Below are positions 26,023 through 55,790 of a stretch of DNA of 64,000 nt, one piece after another. The stretch is taken from contig CM049309.1 of the NCBI GenBank assembly GCA_026874595.1, forward strand, positions 19,969,576-20,033,575, in the 5' to 3' direction. The notes under the pieces are model-generated. The model worked only from the letters and a program-made list of their open reading frames with translations. It searched no databases and was not told the origin of the DNA. Positions within the stretch are counted from its first letter, which is position 1. The number at the start of each line of letters is the position of its first letter. The translations under genes and the position numbers were made by a program. This DNA is from Sipunculus nudus (taxonomy: Eukaryota > Annelida > Sipuncula > Golfingiida > Sipunculidae).

Positions 26023-28979
26023 AGAGCGCGTGTTCGTTTAAAAGATCTATTGGTAGTGATGAGGCACTGTGTACAGAGCGGGAAATATACAAAATACACG
26101 TTTACATGTCAAGATTTTGAGTTTCGACTGAGGTTTAAAAATTGGTATTTAATTGGCTACAACAGGCACAAGTTTCGTCATGCGCACTCTAGAAATAACT
26201 CTGTCCACGCCATCGATCCATCTTATGCCCAAATTCAGTATTCACTCCGGGTACGCGATCATTCCCGTTCGTGTGTATGTGTTTGTGTTTGTTCACAACA
26301 TAACTCATGCCATCATGAACGGAATCTGATGTAATTTTCAAGGCATTCCGGGTCAAGGTAGAATTGATTATATTATGGTGTTGATCCAGCGTTTCAGACG
26401 GATTCCGGAGCGTCACAAAGTTATATTCACAAATGTACGGTTTCTTCCTTCGGAATAAACTTGGGAATATGGGCAAAATAAGTGAATGCACAGAAGGTCT
26501 ACCCTCATGCGCCGCGCATTGCAGCCCGGTCACCTATTCAGATCACTGTCAAGTGGCCTGCACCGCGGAGTGACGGTATCCAGTGTGTTCACAGAGCGTT
26601 TTTGCAACTTGTGCTCCGATGGCGGAGGCATGTATCCACCGGGATACAGATTTCTAGTTGTTTTATGAGCTTATTTCTTACCGCATATCACCCTGTTTGG
26701 CGTACTGTTGCTGGTTTAACATAGTTTTGTTTACAGGGGTATCCTCGTTTATCAACTTTAATATCTCAGTGGAGAAGGTCTAATATATAGTGCTGGTATA
26801 TTATAGACCTTTCTATGGTTTATTATAGGCCTTTCATATTGCGTGCTTCTATATCTGGGGTATTTGCAATGCGACAGAGGATAGGGTGCAAAGTTACACC
26901 CTATTAAAAATGTGAACACTTATTCAAGCCGAAGTTGCTTGTGTTGTTTTCTGACTACATGGGAATAAGTAGTATATATATATTTTATTTATTAATGGTC
27001 ACTTTGTGATGACATTTATAGCATTTTTAGCCATGAAACCATTTCAACGCTCCCCTTATCGGGGCGGATCCAGGATTTAGGAAAAGGAGGGTCCAACCAA
27101 GGAGGACTAATGAAAACCCTGAGAACAGGTCCCCAGGTCCGGAAAAGGAGGGTCCAGGCCTAAAAAAATGGTCCGAAACCTGAAAAAGGTTGCGGCGGCT
27201 GAAAAAGGGGGGGGGGGGGGTCCGGACCCCCTAGGACCCTCCCCTGGATCCGCTTATTATATATTACCTAGGGATAATGTTCTATGTTAAATGCTTTATT
27301 ATGTTAAATGAGGTTAAAGAGCCGTCCGGTCTGTTGGAAATTGGTAGTCATCGCCTTTGATGTGGTGCTAACGAATGATATCAAACAACGGTATATTAAT
27401 ACTTTCTGATCTTTCATCTTTCCTTAAGAAGGGGGGGGGGGTTGTAGTGTTGGAGTGCCATCTAGTGCAAAATCCTAAGCGCATAATCCTAAGTGTAAAT
27501 AATGATGGTAGTAAAACCTGGTGGGCATGATAAGTTATAAGTTTCAGCTAACGGTAATATAATACCAGCATGACAGCATCCGGATTAAACCGTTTGCGAG
27601 TTTTTTGTACTGTAGAACAGTCAGGGCGCAGTAGACGTCTGAATGTCTAGTGGAAATGTCTAGTCAGTTGGTGTCAGAGCCAGGTCGACTAAAAATCATA
27701 TACCATTTTTGGTGGTCTTCTGCTTCAAGACCCACCAGAATGAATGTGTAAACAGAAACCCACATAACATTTTTACAACAATCGATTTTCTTGGAGTTCA
27801 GGTGGAGGTGCTTATTTCATACTGATTTTACTTTTTGCAGTCATATCATAAACATGACAATTCTTTAGCAAAGCATCAAAATATCTTATTATAAACATAA
27901 TTCTGTTCTCCGTACATAGCACTGTTTGTCTGAGTATCTTTTGAATAGTAAACCTACATGCATGTGTTTTCATATATAAATGCGTGTTTTTATACCTTAC
28001 CGAAAATGTTTATACAGGCAGAAGAGAGAACAAACAAAGTCACAAAGTCCTGTAATTGATAGAAAACTTAAAACGATCCCCGTTATTGTTGCAAACTGTA
28101 ACCAAACATTGAATTAACAGTCTTTGAACCCCGTGTTACCGTTAATTCCTTCAAACTACTCATGTGGTTTACCTCATTAAATGATACTTACCCAAACAAC
28201 TCAACACTGTTATCCCCAAACAACTCAAGAGTGTTAAGTCATTAATGAATTAATGGCAACGGGTACTTGATCCATAAGCAGTGAGGCGTGACATGTTGTG
28301 GACAGAGACGCGGCTAGGCCAGCTGAGCCCGAGCGATAACACAGCGGCTTCATGAAATATTCCCGACTTGTCCTAAGTTGGAATCAGAAAGCTGGCGAAT
28401 GATCAAGGGAATGTGACACATTGGGGTAAAAAAAAAAACACCTGGCGGATGGCGGATAGCGAGGCTGGCAAATGAACGAGGTAAATAAGTAGTAAGGAAA
28501 TCGGGACTTTGTCATTTGTAGGCGGTAGGCGAGGTTGGCGGATAAACAAGGGGCGAATAAAGAGGTTAGAGTGTATTTATATATATGTATGTATGTGTGT
28601 GTGTTAAAGATACTGCCTTTGAAGCATCACTTACCTCATATGAACTAGTCAGTCTTAGCGGGTACAAAAGTGGTACAAACAGTACAGTGGCAACTAATGC
28701 ACCGAGTGACCTGCCTATGGCAAATATGACGAACTGGCCCCCTCTGAGGTAAACCTCAGCCGGCGCGCCCAGAATTAAATTCGCCGACAGAAGGGAAACC
28801 AAAATGGACACCGCTACTGGGAAAACTCTTAATCCCCTGTTTCCCATGAGAAACTCCGATGTAGTTTTTTGTTTTCCTCCAGAAAATGCATGATAAATCC
28901 CAATAGCAAGGGATACAGCGAGCATAAGAAAAAATACCAGATAGTCCGGCCACTGAAAACTGCGTTGCTGTTCCGACAT
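10446..28979 (-). CDS. SLC5-family sodium-coupled transporter (monocarboxylate/multivitamin-like), 16 coding exons, 622 aa
   Basis: The joined exons, in transcript order, are 28979-28635, 24609-24541, 24225-24174, 23606-23539, 22778-22698, 21702-21629, 19739-19599, 19283-19148, 18511-18426, 15935-15823, 13748-13678, 13298-13212, 12044-11878, 11780-11680, 11262-11114 and 10574-10446. All junctions are GT-AG and every phase agrees, with no stop, giving 622 residues. The N-terminal WPDYLVFFLMLAVSLAIGIY helix, the GNRGLRVFPVAVSILVS TM1 region, GGMKAVVWTDVFQ, RYGVNQASVQRY and LFSGALSTASSSLNALAAV are hallmark SLC5 sodium/solute symporter segments. The order and length fit SLC5A8/SLC5A12/SLC5A6 (about 610-635 aa), which move lactate, short-chain fatty acids or biotin/pantothenate with sodium at the plasma membrane. 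Which substrate is used cannot be told. Introns carry many repeats. Confidence 0.93.
11114..11262 (-). CDS. SLC5-like exon 15
   Basis: Cytoplasmic tail, GFTNPHDVDGKYFLPIIERL then a CCC run and acidic EEEG. TTATCAG acceptor, GTGTGT donor. Confidence 0.9.
11680..11780 (-). CDS. SLC5-like exon 14
   Basis: Codes for ERLYSISYLWYPSIGF, the LYSISYLWY family motif, followed by the last helix. The exact 5' end could be two bases plus AG further on (LVGIE or LGIE). The TTTTAG acceptor is preferred. Confidence 0.88.
11878..12044 (-). CDS. SLC5-like exon 13
   Basis: Codes for GVVVGGVTGLVFALWIGFGA, then an extracellular loop with N-glycosylation sequons NTT and NWT. Donor GTGAGT. Confidence 0.92.
12544..12576. 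repeat. (CA)n microsatellite
   Basis: CA dinucleotide run in SLC5 intron 12, followed by a short TA run. Confidence 0.95.
12790..13110 (+). repeat. Dispersed repeat, family E (copy 1)
   Basis: Shares CAATGTGATAC, a GCACCTTGCTATACAAAGCA block and CGCTGAGTGAGTAG with 53360-53605, in the same order and orientation. It lies in SLC5 intron 12. No coding capacity was noticed. It is possibly a short interspersed element. Confidence 0.5.
13212..13298 (-). CDS. SLC5-like exon 12
   Basis: Codes for VAVTFTGAAGGPLLGLFFLG then TVFPFSEW. GGPLLGLFxLG is conserved in SLC5A6/A8/A12. Phase 0-0. Confidence 0.93.
13678..13748 (-). CDS. SLC5-like exon 11
   Basis: Codes for VIFFGAVGIGSAFLAQALGG then TVIQ, a transmembrane helix. 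ATTCCAG acceptor, GTACCC donor. Confidence 0.92.
13848..14107 (+). mobile_element. tRNA-derived SINE, family A (fullest copy)
   Basis: The head is tRNA-like: TGGATCAGGGGTAGAGCAC resembles an A box and GTGAGCTCGATTCTC a B box. A central block with GAGCGCTCTGCAGGCTTAAT and GGGAGGTCGTGCCCAACGAC follows, then GAGTGCGCCTTTCGG, and it ends in A9. A second copy lies at 18540-18785 and a head-only copy at 48590-48700. It sits in SLC5 intron 10, antisense to the gene. Confidence 0.75.
14300..15584 (+). mobile_element. L2/CR1-type non-LTR retrotransposon, 5' truncated
   Basis: A 310-residue frame (14305-15237) carries the RT palm and thumb of Jockey-superfamily LINEs: GVPQGSVLGPILFTLYTSPL (motif B), YADDSMLY (catalytic YADD box), NQLKMNDDKTEV, KLDYGNALL, LQRVQNCAARI and LHWLPLCQRI. 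A frameshift near 15237 separates it from RSLPRDLRQISNPDTFKKEL, the usual C-terminal end (stop about 15366). A 3' UTR ends in GCTATATAAAATAAAAT and (ATT)n at 15547-15584, the microsatellite tail seen in L2/CR1-like elements. It lies in SLC5 intron 10, opposite to the gene. Confidence 0.88.
15823..15935 (-). CDS. SLC5-like exon 10 (sodium-site TM8 region)
   Basis: Codes for STASSSLNALAAVVWQDIL. The S(T)ASSSLNA block contains the serines that coordinate sodium (Na2 site) in SLC5 proteins. The acceptor GTCGTTTCTAG touches a minisatellite whose units resemble this acceptor. Confidence 0.93.
15940..16806 (-). repeat. Minisatellite, about 49-bp unit, about 18 copies, abutting SLC5 exon 10 acceptor
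   Basis: The + strand unit is roughly GACGACAAGAACGATAAAGG, then TTTAATATTTCAGATAAAAC, then CCCCGCTTA. It begins five bases from exon 10. Read on the gene strand, each unit contains CTTTATCGTTCTTGTCGTCT followed by AAG, nearly the same as the genuine polypyrimidine tract and acceptor CTTTATCGTTCTTGTCGTTT-CTAG. Confidence 0.9.
16985..18313. repeat. Minisatellite, about 20-bp unit, about 65 degenerate copies
   Basis: Repeats of about GGTCAGATTACACACTATA run for 1.3 kb with point changes and occasional TATATCTATA expansions. With the neighbouring 49-bp array it fills nearly the whole 2.5-kb SLC5 intron 9. There are no unique spacers, so it is not a CRISPR-like array. Confidence 0.92.
18426..18511 (-). 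CDS. SLC5-like exon 9
   Basis: Codes for LLPYFVMEILNVPGLPGLFF then ACLFSGAL. The acceptor is TTGTAG and the donor GTAGGT. The serine codon is split with exon 10. The downstream intron (18425-15936) is almost entirely tandem repeats. Confidence 0.93.
18540..18785 (+). mobile_element. tRNA-derived SINE, family A (degenerate copy)
   Basis: It matches the central block of 13848-14107 (GGCGCTCTGCAGAATTAATG, then GACAGCTATGTCTCATTCAC, GGGTGCGTCTTTGCGGGGTA, GACCCAGCAATAGGGATG). The tRNA-like head is much decayed. Confidence 0.65.
19148..19283 (-). CDS. SLC5-like exon 8
   Basis: Codes for AVLLNIPGLFFMLIVTCLSG then LVMFAYYKQRGCDP and ends RNPNQ. YY...CDPL is typical of SLC5 TM7 and the following loop. 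Confidence 0.93.
19599..19739 (-). CDS. SLC5-like exon 7
   Basis: Codes for DFDPDPTKRQTFWGLTIGAM then RYGVNQASVQRYSA. GVNQ..VQR is the SLC5 signature after TM6. The donor GTCAGT, not the GTAATT four bases downstream, is required by the phase of exon 8. Confidence 0.93.
19740..21628. other. SLC5 intron 6
   Basis: No coding signal. It contains (TA)n at 20143-20186, (TAA)n at 21406-21494 and (TAC)n near 21546-21577. The rest is not recognised. Confidence 0.6.
21629..21702 (-). CDS. SLC5-like exon 6
   Basis: Codes for GTADVGGIGRVWEISRQAGR then TELF, an extracellular loop. Acceptor ATGTTCAG, donor GTAAGG. Two bases carry over to exon 7. Confidence 0.9.
22698..22778 (-). CDS. SLC5-like exon 5
   Basis: Residues 179-205 start GGMKAVVWTDVFQ, the most conserved SLC5 motif between TM4 and TM5, then VIMVGGLLAILIK. 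Phase 0-0. Confidence 0.94.
23539..23606 (-). CDS. SLC5-like exon 4
   Basis: Residues 156-178, VTQFPTWAAIIISGAV then STVYTSL, form TM4. TTTACAG acceptor and GTAAGT donor. Confidence 0.92.
24174..24225 (-). CDS. SLC5-like exon 3
   Basis: Residues 139-155, ILYMGITLYAPSTALEA, form part of TM3 and its APA-type loop. TTTCAG acceptor, GTAATT donor, one base left over. Confidence 0.92.
24541..24609 (-). CDS. SLC5-like exon 2
   Basis: Residues 116-138, YLEKRFESRAAKLTGSFI then LAVKQ, directly continue the SSYE of exon 1 (family STYEYLE.RF). TTTACAG acceptor, GTGACG donor, phase 0-0. Confidence 0.93.
25010..25445 (+). repeat. Dispersed repeat, family D (copy 2), with internal 84-bp triplication
   Basis: It starts TCCTGTTCGCGTTAACTCAT and ends near GGAATATGGGCC, matching the other family D copies. 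Between these ends an 84-bp unit (CAGGGCGCCTCCAGAATGGG ... GATCCGGATCCAGGAAAGAC) occurs three times at 25068, 25152 and 25236. Because 84 is a multiple of three the array stays open in several frames. This is not evidence of a gene. Confidence 0.65.
25977..26021. repeat. (GA)n microsatellite
   Basis: About 22 GA dinucleotides without interruption in SLC5 intron 1. Confidence 0.95.
26225..26490 (+). repeat. Dispersed repeat, family D (copy 3)
   Basis: Carries the family blocks GTGTTTGTTCACAACATAAC, CATGCCATCATGAACGGAAT, ATATTCACAAATGTACGG and GGGAATATGGGC..AAGTGAATGCA in order. Confidence 0.6.
27061..27254. mobile_element. Small TIR element with GGGGCGGATCCAGG ends (full copy)
   Basis: The element begins GGGGCGGATCCAGGATTTAG and ends CCCCTGGATCCGC, an inverted pair. 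The interior is rich in GGTCC/GGACC runs and includes an interrupted G14 tract. Related copies lie at 62246-62445 (full), 50650-50700 (one end) and 51438-51540. It has no coding capacity and is probably a MITE. Confidence 0.75.
28635..28979 (-). CDS. SLC5-like exon 1, start codon
   Basis: ATG at 28979-28977 starts MSEQQRSFQWPDY. A GTG-initiated extension upstream (to 29006) is open but unlikely. Residues 1-115 cover TM0-TM2 and end RLTSSYE at a GTAAGT donor. SLC5 members end an exon near this STYE motif. Confidence 0.93.
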
Positions 28980-29340
28980 CCTGCTGAATTTCTTTTTGAA
29001 AGACACGCACAGTATCTGAACTGTTTACAAGGTGTAGGGTTATAAATTTTTCTTACACAACTCCTCAGGCAGCGGGCTGGATTACGAAGTGCTATTATAC
29101 TTAAGTGTACCTTGAACTGGCCTTGTTTGCAATCTATACATAGCTCACCAAGGTAGAAACTTTGATTTATCTCACCGCAGTCACTCTCATTCACCTGCAA
29201 TTTGTGACTTATTCTGATGGTTAATCTGACACCTTATTTAGATCAAATATATTCTTGATTTGTTGTTTAAAATGAAAATCATACACTGTGGCTTACAAAT
29301 TGGTTTCAGTATATTTACCAAAGTGTTTTTAAAAAAATTA

Positions 29341-29595
29341 TGCATTAACTCTAGCAGGATGCGATATGCGGCTTGCGGCACTCGAACGCGGTGTGCTGAA
29401 TGCGGTTTAAAATCGCGTGAGCCATAAATTTGAAGGGTGGTTTAGAATTGGTGATGTAAAGACGTGTGGTAAGATGGTAACCAGGTGCCGTACGTATTCG
29501 CTATAAAACTATCCGTGTCTCAACTGAGAATTATTTTTTACCTCGTGTCTCATACCACATTCCGCATACCGCATACCTCCGGCAAAATTAATGCA
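29341..29595. mobile_element. Small element with imperfect 38-bp terminal inverted repeats
   Basis: The left end TGCATTAACTCTAGCAGGAT then GCGATATGCGGCTTGCGG pairs with the reverse complement of the right end, TGCATTAATTTTGCCGGAGG then TATGCGGTATGCGGAATG. It is about 255 bp with no open frame, so a MITE-like structure. Confidence 0.6.
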
Positions 29596-29797
29596 TGGAT
29601 TATGATCAAATAACTAAGGTAAAAAAAAAAAACAACATTTTTGCATGACGCATACTGCTTACCGCGAGCCAAATAAACACGGCTTAAACCTGCTAAAAGG
29701 CAAACAAACTAACCAACCAACATAAAATATATAACCATGGGAGTAAACATAACCTCCTGCGAGGAGAAAACTGTCGGTAAAAACTGCCTTGATCGTG

Positions 29798-30215
29798 GTT
29801 CACAGGGATTGAGATGTCAGCCTAGATCTTGGTTCACATGGATTGAGATATCAGCCTCGATCCCGGATCATTCGGTTTGAGATGACTGCCTGGATATTGG
29901 TTCACGTGGATTGAGATGTCATCCTCGATCTTGGTTTACATGGATCAGATGTCAGCCTGGATCTAGGTTCACGTGGATTGTGATGTAAGCCTGGATCTTA
30001 GTTCACATGGATTGAGATGTCAGCCTGGATCTTGGTTCACATGGATTGAGATGTCTGCCTGGATCTTGGTTCACATGGATCAGATGTCAGCTTGATCTTG
30101 GTTCAGGTGGATTGTGATGTCAGCCCGGATCATTGTTCACATAAATTGAGATGTCAGCTTGGATCTCGGATCGCTCGGTTTGAGATGACTGCCTGGATCT
30201 TCGTTCACGTTGATT
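29798..30215. repeat. Minisatellite, about 34-bp unit, about 12 copies
   Basis: Repeats of GATCTTGGTTCACATGGATT followed by GAGATGTCAGCCTG, with point changes and small length changes. Confidence 0.85.
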
Positions 30216-31501
30216 GAAATGTCCGTATCGGTGAGTCTTTGCGTGGCCCCGGTGTAATGACTTCTGGTTGTCCCTTTTAAGTTTAACCCCCACAAGTTAT
30301 TTGAAATCGATTACCCCGGGGGCAGTCTGAACCCAATTATGCTTTTAATTTATGCTTTTAACTTTTGATATATCAAAGAACGTGAACGATACTAGATTTA
30401 ATATAGCGAAATATTCTATGAAAAACAAATATACAAGTACACACACATGAAGAAACAGCTATTTTGTTTTGAAAGGGTAATCTGAAATCGAAGGGGGTAA
30501 TCTGAAATTGATTTAAAGTTACCGGGGATAGTCTCGATTTCAGGATACTCTGCCCCCAAAATTAGAAGAAAGGATAATCTAAAATCGCTAAACCTGGTTA
30601 CAAGAATAGGACACCCTTTTGATATGATAAAAATATAAGCGATGCAACACCCACTCCACTAGGTGACACAAGTATTCATGATCTAGTTATGTGGAAAAGT
30701 TTCCATACATATAGCCAATAAACAACACATTTATCGTGAAAATATTAAAATGCACCATAAAAACAACACATTTAATAAGATTAAATACATATAAATATAA
30801 CACACGAGTTTATATTGCAACCATTGAGGCCGTTGACCCAATAAAAACTGGGTCTAAATGTCTAATATTTGGATATTTATAATTTAGACATCTTTGCAAT
30901 AATCGGACACACACACACATATATATATATATATGTGTGAGTGTGTAAAAGGTACATTTAAACGACTATTTAAAAGAGCCATCTTAACCTCCTAAAACTA
31001 ATTAAAAATAATTGCTGCTTTTGGAAGAGAATTAATTAAACGCAAGACAAATATGGATATTTGTGTATTTATACGCTTGGGCGGATATCGCCAGTAATAC
31101 AATTAGGGATATTAGTAGACTTGTTCATCAGTACAGTGACCCGGCGAACAGTCGTACACACTAGAAAAGATCAGTTAGCAATCTGGCATCACATATACCA
31201 GCCATGACCTACAAAATATCACTCCATCTACAATTCAAGTAATATCACTTATTATAGGCCCTAGTGTAATTTTGTTTCATTAAGGATTCATATTTTCACG
31301 CAACACACATGCCGGTACCCGACAAATAATTGTCAGTGGGCGATAATAGAAGCATTACAGTGTCCCTTCCTTCCCCCAATGTTCAAGTTTACAGCAATTA
31401 CAGACGAAGCTCATGAAACCAATGAAAAAAAATAGTTCTGGAATACCCCACTCTCTGTACCTTTCCCTAAATGGCACGTTTGAAAACTCCTGGTTAAATA
31501 A

Positions 31502-52130
<20,629 letters not shown>

Positions 52131-53359
52131 CCAGTGTTAAATGAGTATGTTATTTATCAAATCAGGAGCCTTTAAAAGAAAAAGCATAAACGGGAGACAT
52201 TATATCAGTTCTGAACAAAATATAAACCATAAAGAAATAAACACAGATCACAGCTTATAGCCGACTTTACTTTGGAACATTGATGTCTGCTTGGTACTTT
52301 TGCTTTTACATTGGTAAGCAACAGGAAAATGACAAAAAGATGTAGTTTTATGCTACATCCATACATTTATAATATATAATTCTGTTTTTAATTTTAAGAT
52401 AACGAATTGTAAGATAATGTACTGTGAAGCCTACCGCAAAATTCCCAGTGACACATATGATAAAGGTTATAATTTCATCAAGTAGGAAACTTTACCGTGA
52501 ATACAGGAAATGTTCGCATCGTCTGCTCTCGCATGCACCTCTCCCGCTTTAGTTGATGTGCGTTATCTGTGGCAGCCAGGCAGATAAGCGAATGTCCTAT
52601 AACAGTATGTCGCAGCTGACAAAGTCAAACACGACACATTATCATGATATGATCAGCCTGTTGAATTGATTTCTGGTTATCCATATAAATGTTATTTTGC
52701 TAAAAACCTAATAGCCACATTGTATAGAGTGTGTTCCATGCTGAAATGTCCATTAAACTTGATTTAAATTTTCAGTAACAGGTAGATCAGTTAAAAAAAA
52801 GTAAACACGAACAATGAAATGAGATTTAGGCCTTATTAACTAGAAATTAATAAAAAAAAACATACCTGGCAAACACTTTAATAATGAAATAAATCAATAT
52901 ATGAGGAAACAGTATTTTTTTACAACAACCAAACCCCAACTCAACATTTTTTTTTAATTCGCTGATTGGATGCTTAATATAATTAAAAGGTACTAAAACA
53001 AAATAACACCAGTAACCCATGGCAGACGCCTTGTCAACAAATTCAAGAAAACCCAGAAGGGTGTAAAGTTTTCTTTTCCCAAGAGATTTTTCATATCATG
53101 AAAGTCAACCTATAGTCACCCAAAATGTGATCAAATCTTTTTATAAATACTTAAGATACCATGAATGGTCAGTAAACAAAATATATCAATGCATTGTTGA
53201 GTATATACAGACGTGCTAGGTAACTTCGGTCAGAGAACATTTTACATGGCTAAAACCAAAATTACGAAATTTTTATTGCGAAAGGTATTTTAGTATAAAC
53301 TTTGTAATACGCTTCCTAGCAGCATATAAGAGGGACAAAACCACTTTCTGATAACACAT

Positions 53360-53605
53360 AAACACCCACTCTCATTGGTCTGTCTCTAGGCTCTGTGCCA
53401 GACCCAGTATAATCAGACCAGCTACGTGTCGCATGCTTGAAATTTGGATCTGGATGCGCAATGTGATACCACGGTCTCATTGCTCTGATTACAGTTCTTT
53501 GATCTGATGGTCAGACCCAGACAACCTTGCTATACAAAGCAGCGGTTAAAGTCAAGGAGTTCTGGGACGAATGAAGTGCATATTCGCTGAGCGAGGAGTG
53601 AAGGA
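53360..53605 (+). repeat. Dispersed repeat, family E (copy 2)
   Basis: Shares GCGCAATGTGATACCACG, CCTTGCTATACAAAGCAGCG and TTCGCTGAGCGAGGAGTG with 12790-13110 in the same order. Confidence 0.55.
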
Positions 53606-55373
53606 TAATTTGTTTATACCCGTGTCTATTTGTTTGTTGGTGAGGTTGTTTGTTTCAGGATTATGCAAATGCCACTTAAACTTTGTGGTTGGGTAGTACA
53701 TGAACCATGGAAACCCTTTTAATGTATATGCGGTTCAAGATAATAATATGGTCAGGAGGGATTATTTCTCCTTGGCCGAGGTATGCGCTCTTATGGGTGT
53801 CCTTCAAGCTGACACACAAGTTGACAGCACTATAGGTCCACAAGGAAGAGAGTGCTACGCGTGGGAGTGGGTGAAATATTAATTTTCTTATTATCCTATT
53901 ACTATAATTGGCCTTATTTATTCGCTAGTAATTATCTCATCTTCAATAACACACGAACAACAGCACGGGTGATAAAGGACCAGGTTATACCCGTGAAATG
54001 ACATACTGTAAACCAGCTGATCGTCGAATAGTTTTGGATAATCATTGTATATACAAATGTTCTTGTTAACATTCAACTTTACATCCACTCGACGCCCAGG
54101 ATTAATTAGCAAAATGCTGGGATTAACATTCCTGTTAACCCCGTTAATGTCACTGATTTACAAGACAGAAAATGTACAGGCCCTTTGTATGCTGATACGT
54201 TTCATCCAGGGTTATTACAGGATATCACATTAGCCTTTATAAGCTTATAAGGCCGAGTCGTTTCATCCTCCGCTAAGGAAATGTTGTAGTTGCTTGTGTA
54301 CTTTTGTTTGCAGGATTAACAACTAAAGTGGAACCTATCTGAAATACAACCCATCTAATAAGAACACCAATGAATTGAGACCCCTTGTGGCTAGTTCCAA
54401 GGGTGGTCTTATTACGTAGGTTTCATTCTCCTTCTGAACTGATTTCCACGAAATATTAAGTAAAAATTGGACACGGCCTAGGAAAACTTTGCTGCATATC
54501 GCGAAATCCAGTAAGATTGTATAGTCTTGGTGACTTCTTTCAATACATTTATGAAGCAGCTTCTAATCTAAAAAATCTTCGAAAAGTATTTGTATATATA
54601 TATGTGTGTGTGTGTGTGATGGTGTGTGTGTGTGTGTACATATCGCTCATTAAGTAATGTAACACATAAAGCTATATTTGAAAACCAAATTCCTACCTTG
54701 AGTATATGTGACGTATTGAGCGAGCTCTCCGCCACCCTTCCCAAGTGTGCCTGCGTGTATACCCACTAACCACAGGAAATCTAAGCGCAAACGTGTTTTA
54801 TGCATCTACCGTCCGCGTGGGACACGTAATTTAACCAGCCATAATTATATTAGCGAAAACATTATATCCTGGTTTTCATTTCATTATATGCGAGGTTAAG
54901 CCGTCTGTATAAGCAACAAATTATGCAGAAAAGTAGTTTTTTTCCTTCCACCTGCCCCGCACTGTCATGAAAATTAAGATAACATTACTGATAAAAAATA
55001 GGCCCACATAAAATAAACTAAATCACGTGACCCGCTGCTCAGCATGTGATTTGACCCCTCGTTGACCTCTGTGTGAAACCATGGCAATATGTGCCTCGAC
55101 ACCAGTGACCTTTATGGCTGATCTAATTAACGGACTTGTGAAATGGGATTGGATACTATTCCGGATGTTTGTTTCATCCTAAAAATGCAGGTACCACCAT
55201 ATGATGCCCACATAATCCTTGCATAAGATACATGTCACTTAACATATATTACTGATATCACATACATACTTGATAAATTTGGACAAAAAATATTATCATA
55301 ATCAAACCTAATTGCCCATGGGCAATGACGCTCAGCTTAATTCAAAGAACCTTAAACAATGGGTAACATTACT

Positions 55374-55790
55374 CCCAGAGTGCTCAAATTAATGCATTTT
55401 GCCAATAGGCCTAATAAAGATTTAAGTTACAGTGACCTTATTCTACGTCCAGCTGCTACTATTTGTGCCCATCTGACAATTGAAGTGTTAAAATCATGTT
55501 CTTTCTAACAGCTTGCAGATTATAGGTAACAGTGATATTATTTGAGGTTTCCAAGTTATTTTTCGGGAACCTCCCTGGATCTTAATCAAATTAGAGCTTC
55601 TAGGTCCAACTCTAACCAATCATGCAAATATGTCCTATAGGGTGCTCAAATCATGTTCTTTTCACATATCTTGCAGAATATAGATCACTATGCCCTCATT
55701 TCAGGTTTAAAAGGCGATATGCCTAAGACCTCCCTGGATCTACAGATATAATATTTTAGGTCTAACGGTTACAGTTTGCGCCGTATTAAC
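55374..55790. repeat. Degenerate tandem repeat, about 180-bp period, two to three copies
   Basis: The block AAATCATGTTCTTT..GCTTGCAGATTATAGGTAAC..CCTCCCTGGATCT..TTAGGTC occurs at about 55490-55610 and again at 55646-55765. A poorer copy precedes from 55374. Confidence 0.6.

Larger units (their letters stand above)
24610..28634. other. SLC5 intron 1
   Basis: A 4-kb first intron. It holds family D repeats (25010-25445, 26225-26490), a triplicated 84-bp unit, (GA)n, a GGGGCGGATCC-type MITE and a G10 run near 27430. No exon was recognised. Confidence 0.65.
29010..31501. other. Intergenic between the SLC5 and receptor genes
   Basis: It contains the SLC5 5' leader/promoter side, a small TIR element (29341-29595), a 34-bp minisatellite (29798-30215) and a GGGGTAATCTGAAATCG-type duplicated motif near 30480-30600. 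The two genes point the same way (-), so this is 5' of SLC5 and 3' of the receptor. No further gene recognised. Confidence 0.6.

Noticed and set aside
28980-29006. GTG-started N-terminal extension of the SLC5 protein
   Set aside because: A normal ATG at 28979 gives the expected N-terminus just before the first helix.
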